The translations under genes were made by a program, and so were the position numbers. From Chitinophaga sp. HK235 (GTDB lineage Bacteria > Bacteroidota > Bacteroidia > Chitinophagales > Chitinophagaceae), in the NCBI RefSeq assembly GCF_018255755.1, contig NZ_CP073766.1:930001-994000 (forward strand): DNA of 64,000 bases, written 5' to 3'. Positions 17,753 through 26,825 of the stretch are shown here, one piece after another; position 1 is the stretch's first letter, and every line of letters begins with the position of its first letter. Below the pieces are notes generated by a model. The model did not search any database, had not been told where the DNA came from, and saw only the letters and a list, made by a program, of their open reading frames with translations.

Positions 17753-20279
17753 ACATCCCCAGAACAAAGCTAAAAAACAGGACCCGCAAAAAGGCAAAGA
17801 CAAGGAGAAGAAAGAAGAGAAAAAGCCCGCCACCACGGGCAATAAATATGTGTGCGACCTAGCTGAAGTGAAATGCACCTGCGGCAGTAATCCCGGCAAA
17901 CTGAAAGTGACGTCCAACCCCGGCGTATATTTGCAGGATACCCTGAAAGCCACGGCCAAAGACAAAACCATCACGCCTAACTTCGGCAGCTGTTCTTCCC
18001 AGAAAAACAATCCCTGCCAGCCGGCGCTGATGGAGTGGCAGGACCTGGCGGCTGATGTCAGCCTCGGCGACCAGGCCCATTTTCTCCTGGAACGGTCTAC
18101 CAACCAGTGTTCTGCTGGTGGCGGCAAAATCACCATCACCAGCGGCAAACAGAAATCCACTGTTCAGAACATCGACCCCCCTGCACAGGACCTGCCCATC
18201 GTAGCACCGCTGGAAGTGAAAAACAAAGAGGTGGTATGGCTCGCCAGCAACGAAGTATACAACGATGTGCCGGAAGCCGACCTATGGTACAAACTGGAAG
18301 GCAAAACCTTTAAAAAGGCTACCCTTACAGACGCTATCATCCAACAATTACAGGCAGACCCTGACAACGATACGATCGCCTATCATACCAACGACAAAGG
18401 CGTACAGACCACCTATAAAAAAGGCGTGTCCCAACCTGCAGATTACGGCAACAAGCTCGCTTCGAACGACGAGAAGCTGCATTCTGCCTACCCGCTTTAT
18501 CTCCGTAACGGCGTTTTTACCAACGCCTACCCTACCTACAAACTCTATGTTTACAAAGGTGAGAACGCAGGCGATGCCAAGAAGAAGGTGGAACAGGACA
18601 TCGCGGGCAACAGCCATGGTAACGCAGCGCTCATGCTGGAAACAGCCCGGCATACCCGGGATAACAATACCGACTATATGAAACAGGGCGGTCCGGTGCC
18701 TCCTACCGGCATCAACGGTCAACCTGAATACTATAGCCTGATTTACACCGTTACCAGTACACCCCGTTTCAGGGTGGTGCTGGACAAGGAAGATACCAGC
18801 GGGCTAGTCATCGTAAAAGCCAAGACCCGCCAGGATGTTTCCAGGGCCGGTGTTTCCATCGACCCGTTTGTTTCTGCAGACCTTGAAGGCTGCCTGGGTA
18901 TCCGCGATGGCAAAGGCGGTTATTTCCAGGCACTCACCGGCGGCAAAAGCGCATATTTCACACAGCTGAACAACAAGCTGATTGAGAAAATCCCTGAACT
19001 GGCCTACATCTATCGTGTCCAGAAAGGTACAGGCAAAATAGCGGAGAAAAAGTTTGATGAAAAAGAAGAAGCGTTGTTCTTTGTGAAAGTAGACCCACTG
19101 CCGGAAATAAAAGCCAAAGAGATATACGAACCCTGGCAACAGGCCACCCAACAGAAACGGACCAACGCAGCTGCACAACCTGCACCCGCACAGCAACCGC
19201 CTGCCCAACAGCCACCAGCACAGCAGCTTCCAGGGCAACAACATCCGGGGCAACCAGGTCAGCAACAACCCGGGGCCCAGCCACATGACATGCAGGAACG
19301 GCTACAACACCCCGCCCATCCATTATGGCCAAGAGTGGTACAATCTGTACTGCTGCTGATACTGTTGCAACTCTGCTTTAGCTCCCACACCCCTGTGTGG
19401 GCAGCGCCAATAGCCGGTTACCGCTTACAGTCTGCCGATACCGCCAACGCCTGGATGAAAGTCATCGACAGCGGCGATAGCACACAGGTGCTAAAACTGC
19501 TCTCCAAAGGCTATAATCCCAATACAGTCATATTACCCGATACCAGCGTCCGCTATAGTGATCTGGGCAATCTCCCCATCCATATCAAACGGTATACTCC
19601 CTTTACCTACATCATCGACTACAACAAAAATCCGGACAATCATTTTTTCGATGACAGTAAAGGAGAAAACAGTTACGAACGGATCAAACAGAAACAGGGA
19701 AGGTATGCGCTGATGCTGATACGCCACGGCTATCATCCTGTTGCCGAAGACCTGGAGCTGTTGCTGCTGATAGCTCCGCCAGCAGACCAGTTCAAAGCTA
19801 TCGTACAGCAAAGCCGGTTTAATATTGCTGCTGCCAAAGACAATCATTTTGCGGCGGCGGCCCTGCGGGGCAACTGTCCGGTGGGTTTGCTGAGTTATCT
19901 GCTGGAACAGGGCGCCGGTACCAACGGTGTTACGGATGCCATCCGGCAGCAGTACGCAAAGAATTACACCATCTCTCTACGTCAACTGGAAATACTGGAA
20001 AAATATCATTACAAGCTGTATCAGCAGGCAGGCTTTAGTCTACTGCATTACAGCGCATACGTCAACGATCCGGTGGCTGTAAAAAAACAGCTGGCGGCAG
20101 GCACACCCACCAATCAGCGTACCACCTGGTTTTATGAGGCAGATGATATGACAGATGGCGGCAAACCGCAAAAACTAACAGCACTTGAGATCGTACGGTC
20201 GAACCTTGTGGTCCGCCAATACAATAAAACAGGCGCTGTCAACGCACAGGCTATCATTAAACTACTGCAAAAGAAATAA
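17745..20279 (+). CDS. DUF4280 PAAR-like protein fused to exported ankyrin-like half
   Basis: 844 residues from the ATG at 17745; a longer frame exists but would run through the upstream gene. Order: a lysine-rich head (1-33); a DUF4280 PAAR-like domain (about 34-140) with KYVCDLAEVKCTCGS, LKVTSNPGVYL, FGSCSSQ-x-NPC and the final CSAGGGKITITSG, rich in paired cysteines (37, 44, 46, 83, 91, 122); a middle domain (about 160-455) with TPRFRVVLDKEDTSGLVIVK and DLEGCLGIRD, which I cannot assign; a Pro/Gln/Ala linker (465-515); a hydrophobic helix RVVQSVLLLILLQLCF (529-544) like a signal peptide; and a repeat-like ankyrin-type region (560-844). PAAR-like proteins tip type VI-type spikes and carry toxins. 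The in-frame ATG at 19290 (Met516) would give the last 329 residues their own export signal. Confidence 0.8.
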   Translation: MPKHPQNKAKKQDPQKGKDKEKKEEKKPATTGNKYVCDLAEVKCTCGSNPGKLKVTSNPGVYLQDTLKATAKDKTITPNFGSCSSQKNNPCQPALMEWQDLAADVSLGDQAHFLLERSTNQCSAGGGKITITSGKQKSTVQNIDPPAQDLPIVAPLEVKNKEVVWLASNEVYNDVPEADLWYKLEGKTFKKATLTDAIIQQLQADPDNDTIAYHTNDKGVQTTYKKGVSQPADYGNKLASNDEKLHSAYPLYLRNGVFTNAYPTYKLYVYKGENAGDAKKKVEQDIAGNSHGNAALMLETARHTRDNNTDYMKQGGPVPPTGINGQPEYYSLIYTVTSTPRFRVVLDKEDTSGLVIVKAKTRQDVSRAGVSIDPFVSADLEGCLGIRDGKGGYFQALTGGKSAYFTQLNNKLIEKIPELAYIYRVQKGTGKIAEKKFDEKEEALFFVKVDPLPEIKAKEIYEPWQQATQQKRTNAAAQPAPAQQPPAQQPPAQQLPGQQHPGQPGQQQPGAQPHDMQERLQHPAHPLWPRVVQSVLLLILLQLCFSSHTPVWAAPIAGYRLQSADTANAWMKVIDSGDSTQVLKLLSKGYNPNTVILPDTSVRYSDLGNLPIHIKRYTPFTYIIDYNKNPDNHFFDDSKGENSYERIKQKQGRYALMLIRHGYHPVAEDLELLLLIAPPADQFKAIVQQSRFNIAAAKDNHFAAAALRGNCPVGLLSYLLEQGAGTNGVTDAIRQQYAKNYTISLRQLEILEKYHYKLYQQAGFSLLHYSAYVNDPVAVKKQLAAGTPTNQRTTWFYEADDMTDGGKPQKLTALEIVRSNLVVRQYNKTGAVNAQAIIKLLQKK

Positions 20280-20283
20280 CACC

Positions 20284-21723
20284 ATGGCCCGTATTAACCC
20301 GCAACCGGACCCACAGCGCCCCCAGGATGCCCCGGAAGAGATTCCGAGCGCCATACCAGATGCCGATAAAGACGGCTATGATGCCGACTTCAACGGCCTG
20401 CACGACAAGGAAGAAGACGGCAAAAAAAAGGATGCTAAAGATCAACAGTATGATGGTTCCGCTGTGAATGAGAAAGAAGAACCGGAAGATGATACCAAAT
20501 GCCCCCACTGCAAAGAGGATATCACGCTGGACCAGATCAAGGCCATTACCACCATCGATGCCAAAAATGAAACATTGGTCAGCAAAATACTGGAATATCT
20601 CAACCTCTACAAAGCTGATCATAAGATAGACACCTGTGTTCGGAAAGCTCATTTTATAGCCCAGGCCCTTCATGAATCCGGCAGTTTCACGGTACTGGAA
20701 GAAGACCTTAACTACCGGCCTTCCAGCCTGTTAAGCTACTTCAAGAAAGATGAATACATTACCCTCACCGACAGTAATCTCACCAAATACAAGGACTACT
20801 TTTCGGTAGCTCCACCCAAGGCCGCCAAAGGAGCCAAGGATGCAAAGGACGCCAAACCGGCCGCCCCCGCGGCCGACCAATACAAGGACTACTCTTTGAA
20901 TCCGGCCTATATTTACGGCAATACCAACAAGGAAACCACAGCCAAGTTAACCAGCAGCGACGGAAAAAGTAAGATAGAAATCGAGCTGAAGAAACACAAG
21001 GCGGATGAAAGAGTGGTCGGCAACAGAAAATACGGTGGCAGGGATGGTAACGACAAAGATAGTGACGACGGCTACAACTTCCGTGGACATGGTATTATCC
21101 AGCTTACCCATAAGCCGGCTTATGAGTCGTTTACCACTTTTGCCAAGAACACCGGTTTCAACAAAGAAAAAAGCACCATCGATTTTACCGAAAGCAAGGA
21201 AGAAAAAGGCGTTAAAACCTGCAACTCTGACCTGCTGAGTGATAAAAAAGATCCCAAATACGCAGTACAAAGCGCTGTATGGCTCTGGAGTACTTATAAA
21301 ATCAGTTCCAAGCTGGAGGTCAAATCAGATGAGGAAAACTTTGCAGGCGTCACCAATGTTATCAATGGTGGCAACAACGGCACCAAAGACCGGTACGATA
21401 AGCTTCTGAAAGGAAGAGAACAACTGAAAGTATATGATCACTACAAATATTTGCTGGAGAACCAAAAAGACGAAAAGAAAAAAACGAAGCTAAAAGCAGC
21501 CTTAAAGCAAATGGCCTCTTCACAAACAGTTTATGCTTTCAACAGAAAAACAAAGAAATTTGACACCGATGGTATTACCGTAGATAGTGACCCCAAAGGC
21601 CAGGAAATCCTGGATGAATTTGGGGGAGATCCGGCCGGTGATAAAAAAACAGATAAACCAGCAGACAAAAAAACAGATGCTCCGGCCAAACCAGCTCCTG
21701 GCAAACCGGCGCCTAAAAAATAA
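20284..21723 (+). CDS. GH19-like peptidoglycan/chitin hydrolase, putative effector
   Basis: 479 residues from the ATG at 20284, five bases after the preceding stop. An acidic, low-complexity head (1-70) contains a small CPHC knuckle (C73, C76). The GH19/lysozyme-like domain spans about 100-405. HFIAQALHESGSF gives the probable catalytic Glu131, FRGHGIIQLTHKPAYESF is the conserved second block, AVQSAVWLWSTY and VTNVINGGNNG the third. Long charged insertions (about 175-255) separate the blocks. The C-terminus is a Lys/Pro/Asp-rich tail. No signal peptide is present, consistent with delivery by a contractile injection system rather than the Sec route. Predicted to cut peptidoglycan in a target cell. 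Confidence 0.8.
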   Translation: MARINPQPDPQRPQDAPEEIPSAIPDADKDGYDADFNGLHDKEEDGKKKDAKDQQYDGSAVNEKEEPEDDTKCPHCKEDITLDQIKAITTIDAKNETLVSKILEYLNLYKADHKIDTCVRKAHFIAQALHESGSFTVLEEDLNYRPSSLLSYFKKDEYITLTDSNLTKYKDYFSVAPPKAAKGAKDAKDAKPAAPAADQYKDYSLNPAYIYGNTNKETTAKLTSSDGKSKIEIELKKHKADERVVGNRKYGGRDGNDKDSDDGYNFRGHGIIQLTHKPAYESFTTFAKNTGFNKEKSTIDFTESKEEKGVKTCNSDLLSDKKDPKYAVQSAVWLWSTYKISSKLEVKSDEENFAGVTNVINGGNNGTKDRYDKLLKGREQLKVYDHYKYLLENQKDEKKKTKLKAALKQMASSQTVYAFNRKTKKFDTDGITVDSDPKGQEILDEFGGDPAGDKKTDKPADKKTDAPAKPAPGKPAPKK

Positions 21724-21733
21724 AACCAGCAGC

Positions 21734-22285
21734 ATGAAGAAACTGTTCTTTTTCCTGTCATTACTGAGCGGTGCAGCCGCCTGCGCGCAGCAACCAGCTT
21801 CCGGCAACGACATCAAAAAGTTTATACCAACCGGTTATGAAGTACGGGATAGCGTTAGCGGCGACCTGAACGGAGACAATATCCCCGACCTGGTACTTGT
21901 TTTACAACAAAAGACACCTGCCTCCGATACGGCAGACCGTCCGTTGCTATTGCTGCTCGGCGACAGCCACCATCACTGGTCACTGGCTGCACGCAATAAA
22001 GACCTGATCTATCCCGCAGATATCGGCGGCACCCTCGGTGATCCGTATGTACAAACGACGATCGATCATGGTTGCGTTACCATTGAACAATACTATGGCA
22101 GCCGGGAAAGGACCCGCTCTGTTGTCACCTTCTGTTATCAGCCTAAAAACAAAGACTGGATATTACAACAGGTGGCCATCACCCATGAAGATGCCCTTCA
22201 TGCAGATGCTGCTAAAACAACCATAAAAAAAGGAAAACAACTAAAACCGATCAGCATCCGGCGTTATGCCGGAGAGTACGAATAA
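21734..22285 (+). CDS. Small exported protein, candidate immunity protein of the cassette
   Basis: 183 residues from the ATG at 21734, eleven bases after the preceding stop. It has a signal peptide (MKKLFFFLSLLSGAAACAQQ) with either cleavage near residue 19 or a weak lipobox around C17. The segment DSVSGDLNGDNIPDLVLVLQ (about 39-58) is an FG-GAP/VCBS-like calcium-binding repeat. The rest is beta-rich. An exported partner gene directly after a peptidoglycan hydrolase effector suits a periplasmic immunity protein, but this is context inference. A strong terminator follows, closing the cassette. Confidence 0.72.
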   Translation: MKKLFFFLSLLSGAAACAQQPASGNDIKKFIPTGYEVRDSVSGDLNGDNIPDLVLVLQQKTPASDTADRPLLLLLGDSHHHWSLAARNKDLIYPADIGGTLGDPYVQTTIDHGCVTIEQYYGSRERTRSVVTFCYQPKNKDWILQQVAITHEDALHADAAKTTIKKGKQLKPISIRRYAGEYE

Positions 22286-22308
22286 GCTGTCCTCCTTTCA
22301 ATCATAGT

Positions 22309-22340
22309 AAAGAGGCTGACCTTGGATGGTCAGCCTCTTT
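22309..22340. terminator. Bidirectional terminator closing the effector cassette
   Basis: A perfect 13-bp stem (AAAGAGGCTGACC with GGTCAGCCTCTTT, loop TTGGAT) lies between the convergent stops at 22285 and 22344. A- and T-rich ends on both sides let it act in both directions. Confidence 0.85.
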
Positions 22341-22343
22341 CAC

Positions 22344-23255
22344 TTATTCCGTTTTGCCATGTAGTAATAAATTCCTTACATCTTCCCGGGTCTGGTTAAT
22401 CGCTCCTATTGCCTCAATCAATGCATCATTGGTGGCGCCCCGCAGGCCCGCATTAGTGATTTGTCCGTCGTAAGCCATCGTATACCTGCCGGCACTTTCA
22501 AAGACATGTACCGCCTTAAAACAAGCCGCCATCCTGGTTGTCAGCTGTTCAAATGCGGCCGTATGATACAGTTGCTTTACAGCAGCCACATTGCCGGCAC
22601 AGATTTCCAATACATAACGGTGTTGTTTTTCCGGAGCCAGATAGTGGTTAACATCCGGTGCGGGCGGATTGGGCGTGGTATTGTCGTGCGGTGCCAGGAT
22701 ATGATAGCGCACCCGGCTGATCTGCTCACTGTCTGCAAAGGTTTTCACAAACGTTTTCAGGAAAAAATCATCTGCTTCTTTCAGTGAGACATTATCAGCA
22801 GGGCTGATAAAATAATAGAAGAACTTCCTGCCGTCTGAATAATTGGTTACCAGGCTTTGCTGCCGGTCTTTCAGCGTATGGGAGCTGTTATCACAATAGT
22901 AGGCTACTGTAGTATCAAAAACATTTCTTTCATCATCAAAGAGGATAGTGGTATGCGGCAGCCACTGTTCCAGTGCGGCGTTTGAAAAGAATCCTATTTC
23001 CGCAAAACCGTCCCAGTCGTTGGATGCATCTACCTCCCTCTCTATGCCGGTGATGGCGGGAAACAGGTCCGGATTGGCTTTTTGCATATGATGCTGGATA
23101 TACATCCCAAGGTAGGGCAAGCGGGCACAAACCGGCCCGTGGATGTCTTTCCAGTAATCGTTGAACTGTTGGCTGGAAAGCCCCTTCCTTCTTATAACGG
23201 GCGTGATGGAGAGTGTGGTGATCCTGTTGTCTGTAAAGGGTGTTATACTTTGCAT
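22344..23255 (-). CDS. EthD-domain protein (duplicated)
   Basis: About 303 residues from the ATG at 23255. A slightly longer frame begins at ATG 23276, but a -7 element at 23285-23278 would place the transcription start downstream of it, so the inner start is preferred. ITPVIRRKGLSSQQFNDYWKD followed by HGPVCARLPYL is the N-terminal EthD (ferredoxin-like, dimeric alpha-beta barrel) signature, broken here for quoting. A second EthD-like half (about 155-290) includes FFYYFISPADNVSLKEADDFF. EthD proteins take part in degradation of ethers and other organics. Located in the same direction after a metallo-beta-lactamase and AraC gene. Confidence 0.75.
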   Translation of the reverse strand: MQSITPFTDNRITTLSITPVIRRKGLSSQQFNDYWKDIHGPVCARLPYLGMYIQHHMQKANPDLFPAITGIEREVDASNDWDGFAEIGFFSNAALEQWLPHTTILFDDERNVFDTTVAYYCDNSSHTLKDRQQSLVTNYSDGRKFFYYFISPADNVSLKEADDFFLKTFVKTFADSEQISRVRYHILAPHDNTTPNPPAPDVNHYLAPEKQHRYVLEICAGNVAAVKQLYHTAAFEQLTTRMAACFKAVHVFESAGRYTMAYDGQITNAGLRGATNDALIEAIGAINQTREDVRNLLLHGKTE

Positions 23256-23277
23256 GGTTATCTGTTTTATTTGCATG

Positions 23278-23285
23278 CAAAGCTA
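23278..23285 (-). promoter_or_regulatory. -7 element upstream of the EthD gene
   Basis: Minus-strand TAGCTTTG fits TAnnTTTG. It lies two bases before the outer ATG (23276) and 23 before the inner ATG (23255), which argues for the inner start if it is used. No -33 TTG at the right distance. Confidence 0.35.
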
Positions 23286-23323
23286 TAAACCGATGTAAGG
23301 CTGTTGTTGTACGGATTATTGTA

Positions 23324-24244
23324 TTATTTGTGCCGGAACTTTTCCCGGTAGGCCGATGGTGACAACTGCATATTTTTTCTGAACCATCGGGAGAAATGGG
23401 CCACATCGTAAAAGCACAGTCTTCCTGCTATTTCACCGATGGTAAGATCTGTTCCCAGCAACAGGAATCGGGCTTCTGCAGACATTTTCTCCCGGATAAT
23501 GACAGAAGCATTTTTTCCTGTAACATCCCTGCAAAGGATCCCCAGGTAGTTATCATCTATATTTAACAATGCCGCATATGCTTTCACAGAAAACACATCA
23601 AAGTCGGCCACCTGTGTACCTTCCAGCTTCTCCTGCACCAGCAGCTGAAAATCCCTCACTATTTTTTCACTTCGTGTATGCATTACCGGTGCATCACCGG
23701 AATAATCTGTTTCCAGCATGGCTGTAATCAATAAACGCAGGCAGTGCCGCGCCATTTCAGGCTGATGCCGGTACTGATAAAGCGAAGCAAAGGTTTGTTG
23801 AATGAAAAGATCATTGGGGCCGGTACTTTTATAATAAAAGTTGCCTTCAAAGTTCAGTTTGTTATCGAGCCGGTACAGCGGCAGCAGGCCCACATCGTAA
23901 AAATCGGCTGCAAACAACGTATAGAAGCCGGTTTGCGGCCCCTCATCCAACTGCCACTCCATGACTGCCTCCGGCCTGGAAATGATGACCATAGGCGGCT
24001 TCAGGGCGAAATGATGTCCGTCTATCGTAAAGGTGCCGGTACCACCGGAGATGAGGGATATCTTGTAAAAACCTCTGCGATGCAGGCTGGTATGCATCGC
24101 ACAACGGGTAGTATCCTCTTCCCTTCTGAAGACGGCAAACTGCCGGAGGCTTTCTTCCGCCGTCACAAAATCATTCTCAGGATTCAGCTGCTGAATATAG
24201 TCGTTCATAGCGAAACTGAGTGCCCCTTTGTTGCTGCGCTTCAT
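23324..24244 (-). CDS. AraC-family transcriptional regulator
   Basis: 306 residues. N-terminal cupin-like part (about 50-160, with RGFYKISLISGGTGTFTIDG and FALKPPMVIISRPEAVMEW) and C-terminal AraC helix-turn-helix pair (about 210-305) with YAALLNIDDNYLGILCRDVT, IAGRLCFYDVAHFSRWFRKN and the final SPSAYREKFR. Its ATG overlaps the stop of the metallo-beta-lactamase gene by one base (TAATG), and the EthD gene starts 48-69 bases downstream. It therefore belongs to the same transcription unit and may control it. Confidence 0.9.
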   Translation of the reverse strand: MKRSNKGALSFAMNDYIQQLNPENDFVTAEESLRQFAVFRREEDTTRCAMHTSLHRRGFYKISLISGGTGTFTIDGHHFALKPPMVIISRPEAVMEWQLDEGPQTGFYTLFAADFYDVGLLPLYRLDNKLNFEGNFYYKSTGPNDLFIQQTFASLYQYRHQPEMARHCLRLLITAMLETDYSGDAPVMHTRSEKIVRDFQLLVQEKLEGTQVADFDVFSVKAYAALLNIDDNYLGILCRDVTGKNASVIIREKMSAEARFLLLGTDLTIGEIAGRLCFYDVAHFSRWFRKNMQLSPSAYREKFRHK

Positions 24245-24999
24245 TATTTGTTTTTACCAGCGTTGTAGGTTTGGATCAGCTCCAGTGTATGGTTGCAGGC
24301 TTTGTCCTTGTTGCTCAATTCCCCGTGGCCTGGTACCGTGAAAACAGGGTTCGGGAATTTTGCTTTCAGGCGAAGCATGGAAGGTGTCCAGGCTTTGGGA
24401 TCGGCATCAGACAGGTTGCCCAGGTCGGCAGCGTCGGTACTTTTAATAAAGCAGCCGCCGTACAGCACCTTGTCTTCCGGTACCCATACCACAATGTTGT
24501 CGGGCGCATGACCGGGGCCAGGATAAAACACCTGCAGCCGGCGATCTCCCAGGCGGAAGGTAGTATCTTCCGGGATGACATAACGGGCCTCTTCCTTGTG
24601 GTTATCTTTACACAGTTTCAGGGTATGGGCGGTAGAATAGGTTTTGATGCCGCGTGCCGCGAGTGCGTTGAGTCCTGCGGTACGATCTTCATGGAAATGG
24701 GTAGCGATGCAGGCGATAACGGCTTTGCCATGCTGTTTTTTGATCTGGTCCAGCAAAGGCACCAGTTGCGTGGTATCCCAGGGCACATCGATCATCACCA
24801 CGCCTTTTTCTGTAACCACATACATACTATTGGACGGATAACGGGAGCCATCAGACAACTGGCCTATGGTTGTATATACGTAACAGTTACCAGCCAGGTG
24901 GCTGATTTTTAAAGGAGCTTCTTCTGACTTATGCTGAGCGTTGGCAGCTTGCATTCCCAGACACAGGGAAGCACCGAGTATATATTTAAATATCTTCAT
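24244..24999 (-). CDS. Subclass B1 metallo-beta-lactamase
   Basis: 251 residues with a signal peptide (MKIFKYILGASLCLGMQAANA), so periplasmic. All six zinc ligands of subclass B1 are present: H101, H103 and D105 in ATHFHEDRTAG, H164 in GPGHAPDN, C183 in YGGCFIKS and H225 in VPGHG. The cysteine and this spacing separate B1 from B2 and B3. Such enzymes hydrolyse most beta-lactams including carbapenems; they are common as intrinsic chromosomal genes in environmental Bacteroidota. The context shows no mobile element. The AraC-type regulator overlaps its stop, an unusual partner for a B1 enzyme. Activity and spectrum are inferred from family only. Confidence 0.9.
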   Translation of the reverse strand: MKIFKYILGASLCLGMQAANAQHKSEEAPLKISHLAGNCYVYTTIGQLSDGSRYPSNSMYVVTEKGVVMIDVPWDTTQLVPLLDQIKKQHGKAVIACIATHFHEDRTAGLNALAARGIKTYSTAHTLKLCKDNHKEEARYVIPEDTTFRLGDRRLQVFYPGPGHAPDNIVVWVPEDKVLYGGCFIKSTDAADLGNLSDADPKAWTPSMLRLKAKFPNPVFTVPGHGELSNKDKACNHTLELIQTYNAGKNK

Positions 25000-25234
25000 T
25001 TCTATAGTAATTTATCGGGTGTAAGAACGATGCGGTTTTTCAGGTAATTAAGTCCGCAATGATAGATAAGTTACACGAATCTGCAAAACCGATTTTATAA
25101 GCTACAGAAATAACAAGTAACGAAAAGTACCATCATAGTAATAATCAGTACCTTTTTAAGGGAAATGATCTGTTTAATTTCGGACTGTGATACTTGTGAT
25201 GTAGGATGATGATAATAATAAATCAAGATTGTGG

Positions 25235-25924
25235 ATGATGAGTAAGAACCGATCTCAGTGGCCTGTCTGGCCCGCTATCCTGCTTATTTTAATGATGATA
25301 GTTATGAATGGAAATGCTCAGGACAAAAACAACAGCACATTATTGCTCAAGGCAGCGGCCGCCAATGACACTACAGCGGTGAAGCAGCTACTGGCAGCAC
25401 ATGCCGATGTAAACGTAAAGGACCACAAACAACGCACTGCGCTGATGATAGCCACCTACCAGCATCATACGCCGGTAGCCGCACTGCTGATAGCTGCCGG
25501 AGCCGATGTGAACGCCCAGGATGACATACTCAACAGCCCTTTCCTCTATGCAGGAGCCGAAGGTTATCTGGATATCCTGCAACTATGCATAAAAGCAGGC
25601 GCTAACTATAACATATACAATCGTTATGGCGGTACCGCCCTGATACCAGCCTGTGAGCGGGGTCATATAGAAATAGTGAAAACGCTGCTCCAGGACAAGT
25701 CCTTCCCTATCGATCATGTAAACCGCCTGGGATGGACCGGATTGCTGGAAGCGATTATTCTCAGTAATGGCGGCCCTGCCCATGTACAAATTGTACAGAT
25801 GCTGGCAGATGCCGGCTGCAATGTAAACCTTGCGGACAAAGACGGCGTAACGCCACTTGCACATGCCCGCAGCAGAAGGTTCAAGGCCATTATTGCTATA
25901 CTGGAAAAAGCCGGTGCCCGTTAA
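25235..25924 (+). CDS. Exported ankyrin-repeat protein
   Basis: 229 residues from ATG 25235 (tandem ATG codons; an upstream in-frame TTG is less likely). The start carries a signal peptide, WPAILLILMMIVMNGNAQ. The remainder is about five ankyrin repeats, with typical units LLAAHADVNVKDHKQRTALM, LLIAAGADVNAQDDILNSPF and MLADAGCNVNLADKDGVTPL. Repeats mediate protein binding, here probably in the periplasm. Such small exported ankyrin proteins often neutralise toxins or accompany catalases; nothing next to it suggests a specific partner. A terminator follows. Confidence 0.85.
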   Translation: MMSKNRSQWPVWPAILLILMMIVMNGNAQDKNNSTLLLKAAAANDTTAVKQLLAAHADVNVKDHKQRTALMIATYQHHTPVAALLIAAGADVNAQDDILNSPFLYAGAEGYLDILQLCIKAGANYNIYNRYGGTALIPACERGHIEIVKTLLQDKSFPIDHVNRLGWTGLLEAIILSNGGPAHVQIVQMLADAGCNVNLADKDGVTPLAHARSRRFKAIIAILEKAGAR

Positions 25925-25974
25925 TAAATTTCCCTTAAAACAATCTGGTTGATAGATTGCCTGTTACACAACAC

Positions 25975-26001
25975 AAAGCATGGCCGTAATAGCCATGCTT
26001 T
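25975..26001. terminator. Terminator between ankyrin and methyltransferase genes
   Basis: AAAGCATGGC pairs perfectly with GCCATGCTTT across a 7-base loop and is followed by TGTTATTTT on the plus strand. It lies between the convergent stops at 25924 and 26017. Confidence 0.8.
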
Positions 26002-26016
26002 TGTTATTTTAACACA

Positions 26017-26529
26017 TCATCTGCCAATTGCTACGGCATACATCTTCCCTGCCCTGAAAACGGAATTTCTTTCTCCCAGTAGTGTCACCTCGTGAAAGCC
26101 TTCTACCGCAAACAAACGTTTGAGCGCGGCAAGCCTGATGGGATAAGGTACCCAGGCATTGGCTGTATCCGTTTCATACTCTACAATGATAAATTTTCCC
26201 TGGGGAGATAAATACCTGATGAGGCGAGACAACAATGCCGGCTTGTTTTTCACATAATGCAGGGAGTTGGCCATCAGTATACCTTCCAGCTGAGCTGCCG
26301 GTAAGTCTTCCATCATAAAATCCAGCTGTTGGGGAATGATCCTGTTGTGTGCCGGATTGGGCTGAGAGGCGAGGTGTACCGGTGATTTATCTATGGCGTA
26401 GATAGTACTGCCGGCAGGCAGCAGATTGGCCAGCGCATAGGTGAACAGCCCGCTTCCGCAGCCCAGATCGGCCCAGGTACCCGGTGAATATGTATGCTGA
26501 ATCAACTGAATAGCATCCTGTAACTCCAT
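26017..26529 (-). CDS. Class I SAM-dependent methyltransferase
   Basis: 170 residues. Motif I, WADLGCGSGLFTYALA (about 19-34), the acidic post-I residue in IYAIDKSP (about 43-50) and motif IV region EGILMANSLHYV (about 82-93) form the SAM-binding Rossmann fold. The protein is short for the family and lacks a substrate-binding cap, so the acceptor is unknown. Upstream 270 bases contain no recognisable gene. Confidence 0.85.
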   Translation of the reverse strand: MELQDAIQLIQHTYSPGTWADLGCGSGLFTYALANLLPAGSTIYAIDKSPVHLASQPNPAHNRIIPQQLDFMMEDLPAAQLEGILMANSLHYVKNKPALLSRLIRYLSPQGKFIIVEYETDTANAWVPYPIRLAALKRLFAVEGFHEVTLLGERNSVFRAGKMYAVAIGR

Positions 26530-26825
26530 GATGATCGCTTTTATTTGAGCTACCGGAAATCACCCGGCCGCTATTAATCATTTGCTGAAAAGTATTGCTG
26601 AAAGCGGTAAGAACTGAATACTCTACCTCATAGGCTATTTCACTCATACCACCCTTCAAAATTAATATGGCCAAAACTAAGACTAAACAACATTTTTTTA
26701 GTTTCTTCCAATCCGGATAAATTAATTCTATGGGCCCGTCTTGTCAGTAAGGTTGTTGACAAAATGAACCAGATAAAGAAAACATTGTTCACATTCAGTA
26801 TGTGTCTCTTTCAGTCAGAAAGAAC

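Noticed and set aside
26387..26674. Minus-strand frame upstream of the methyltransferase gene
   Set aside because: Mostly overlaps the methyltransferase gene in another frame; the remaining 145 bases carry no recognisable protein.
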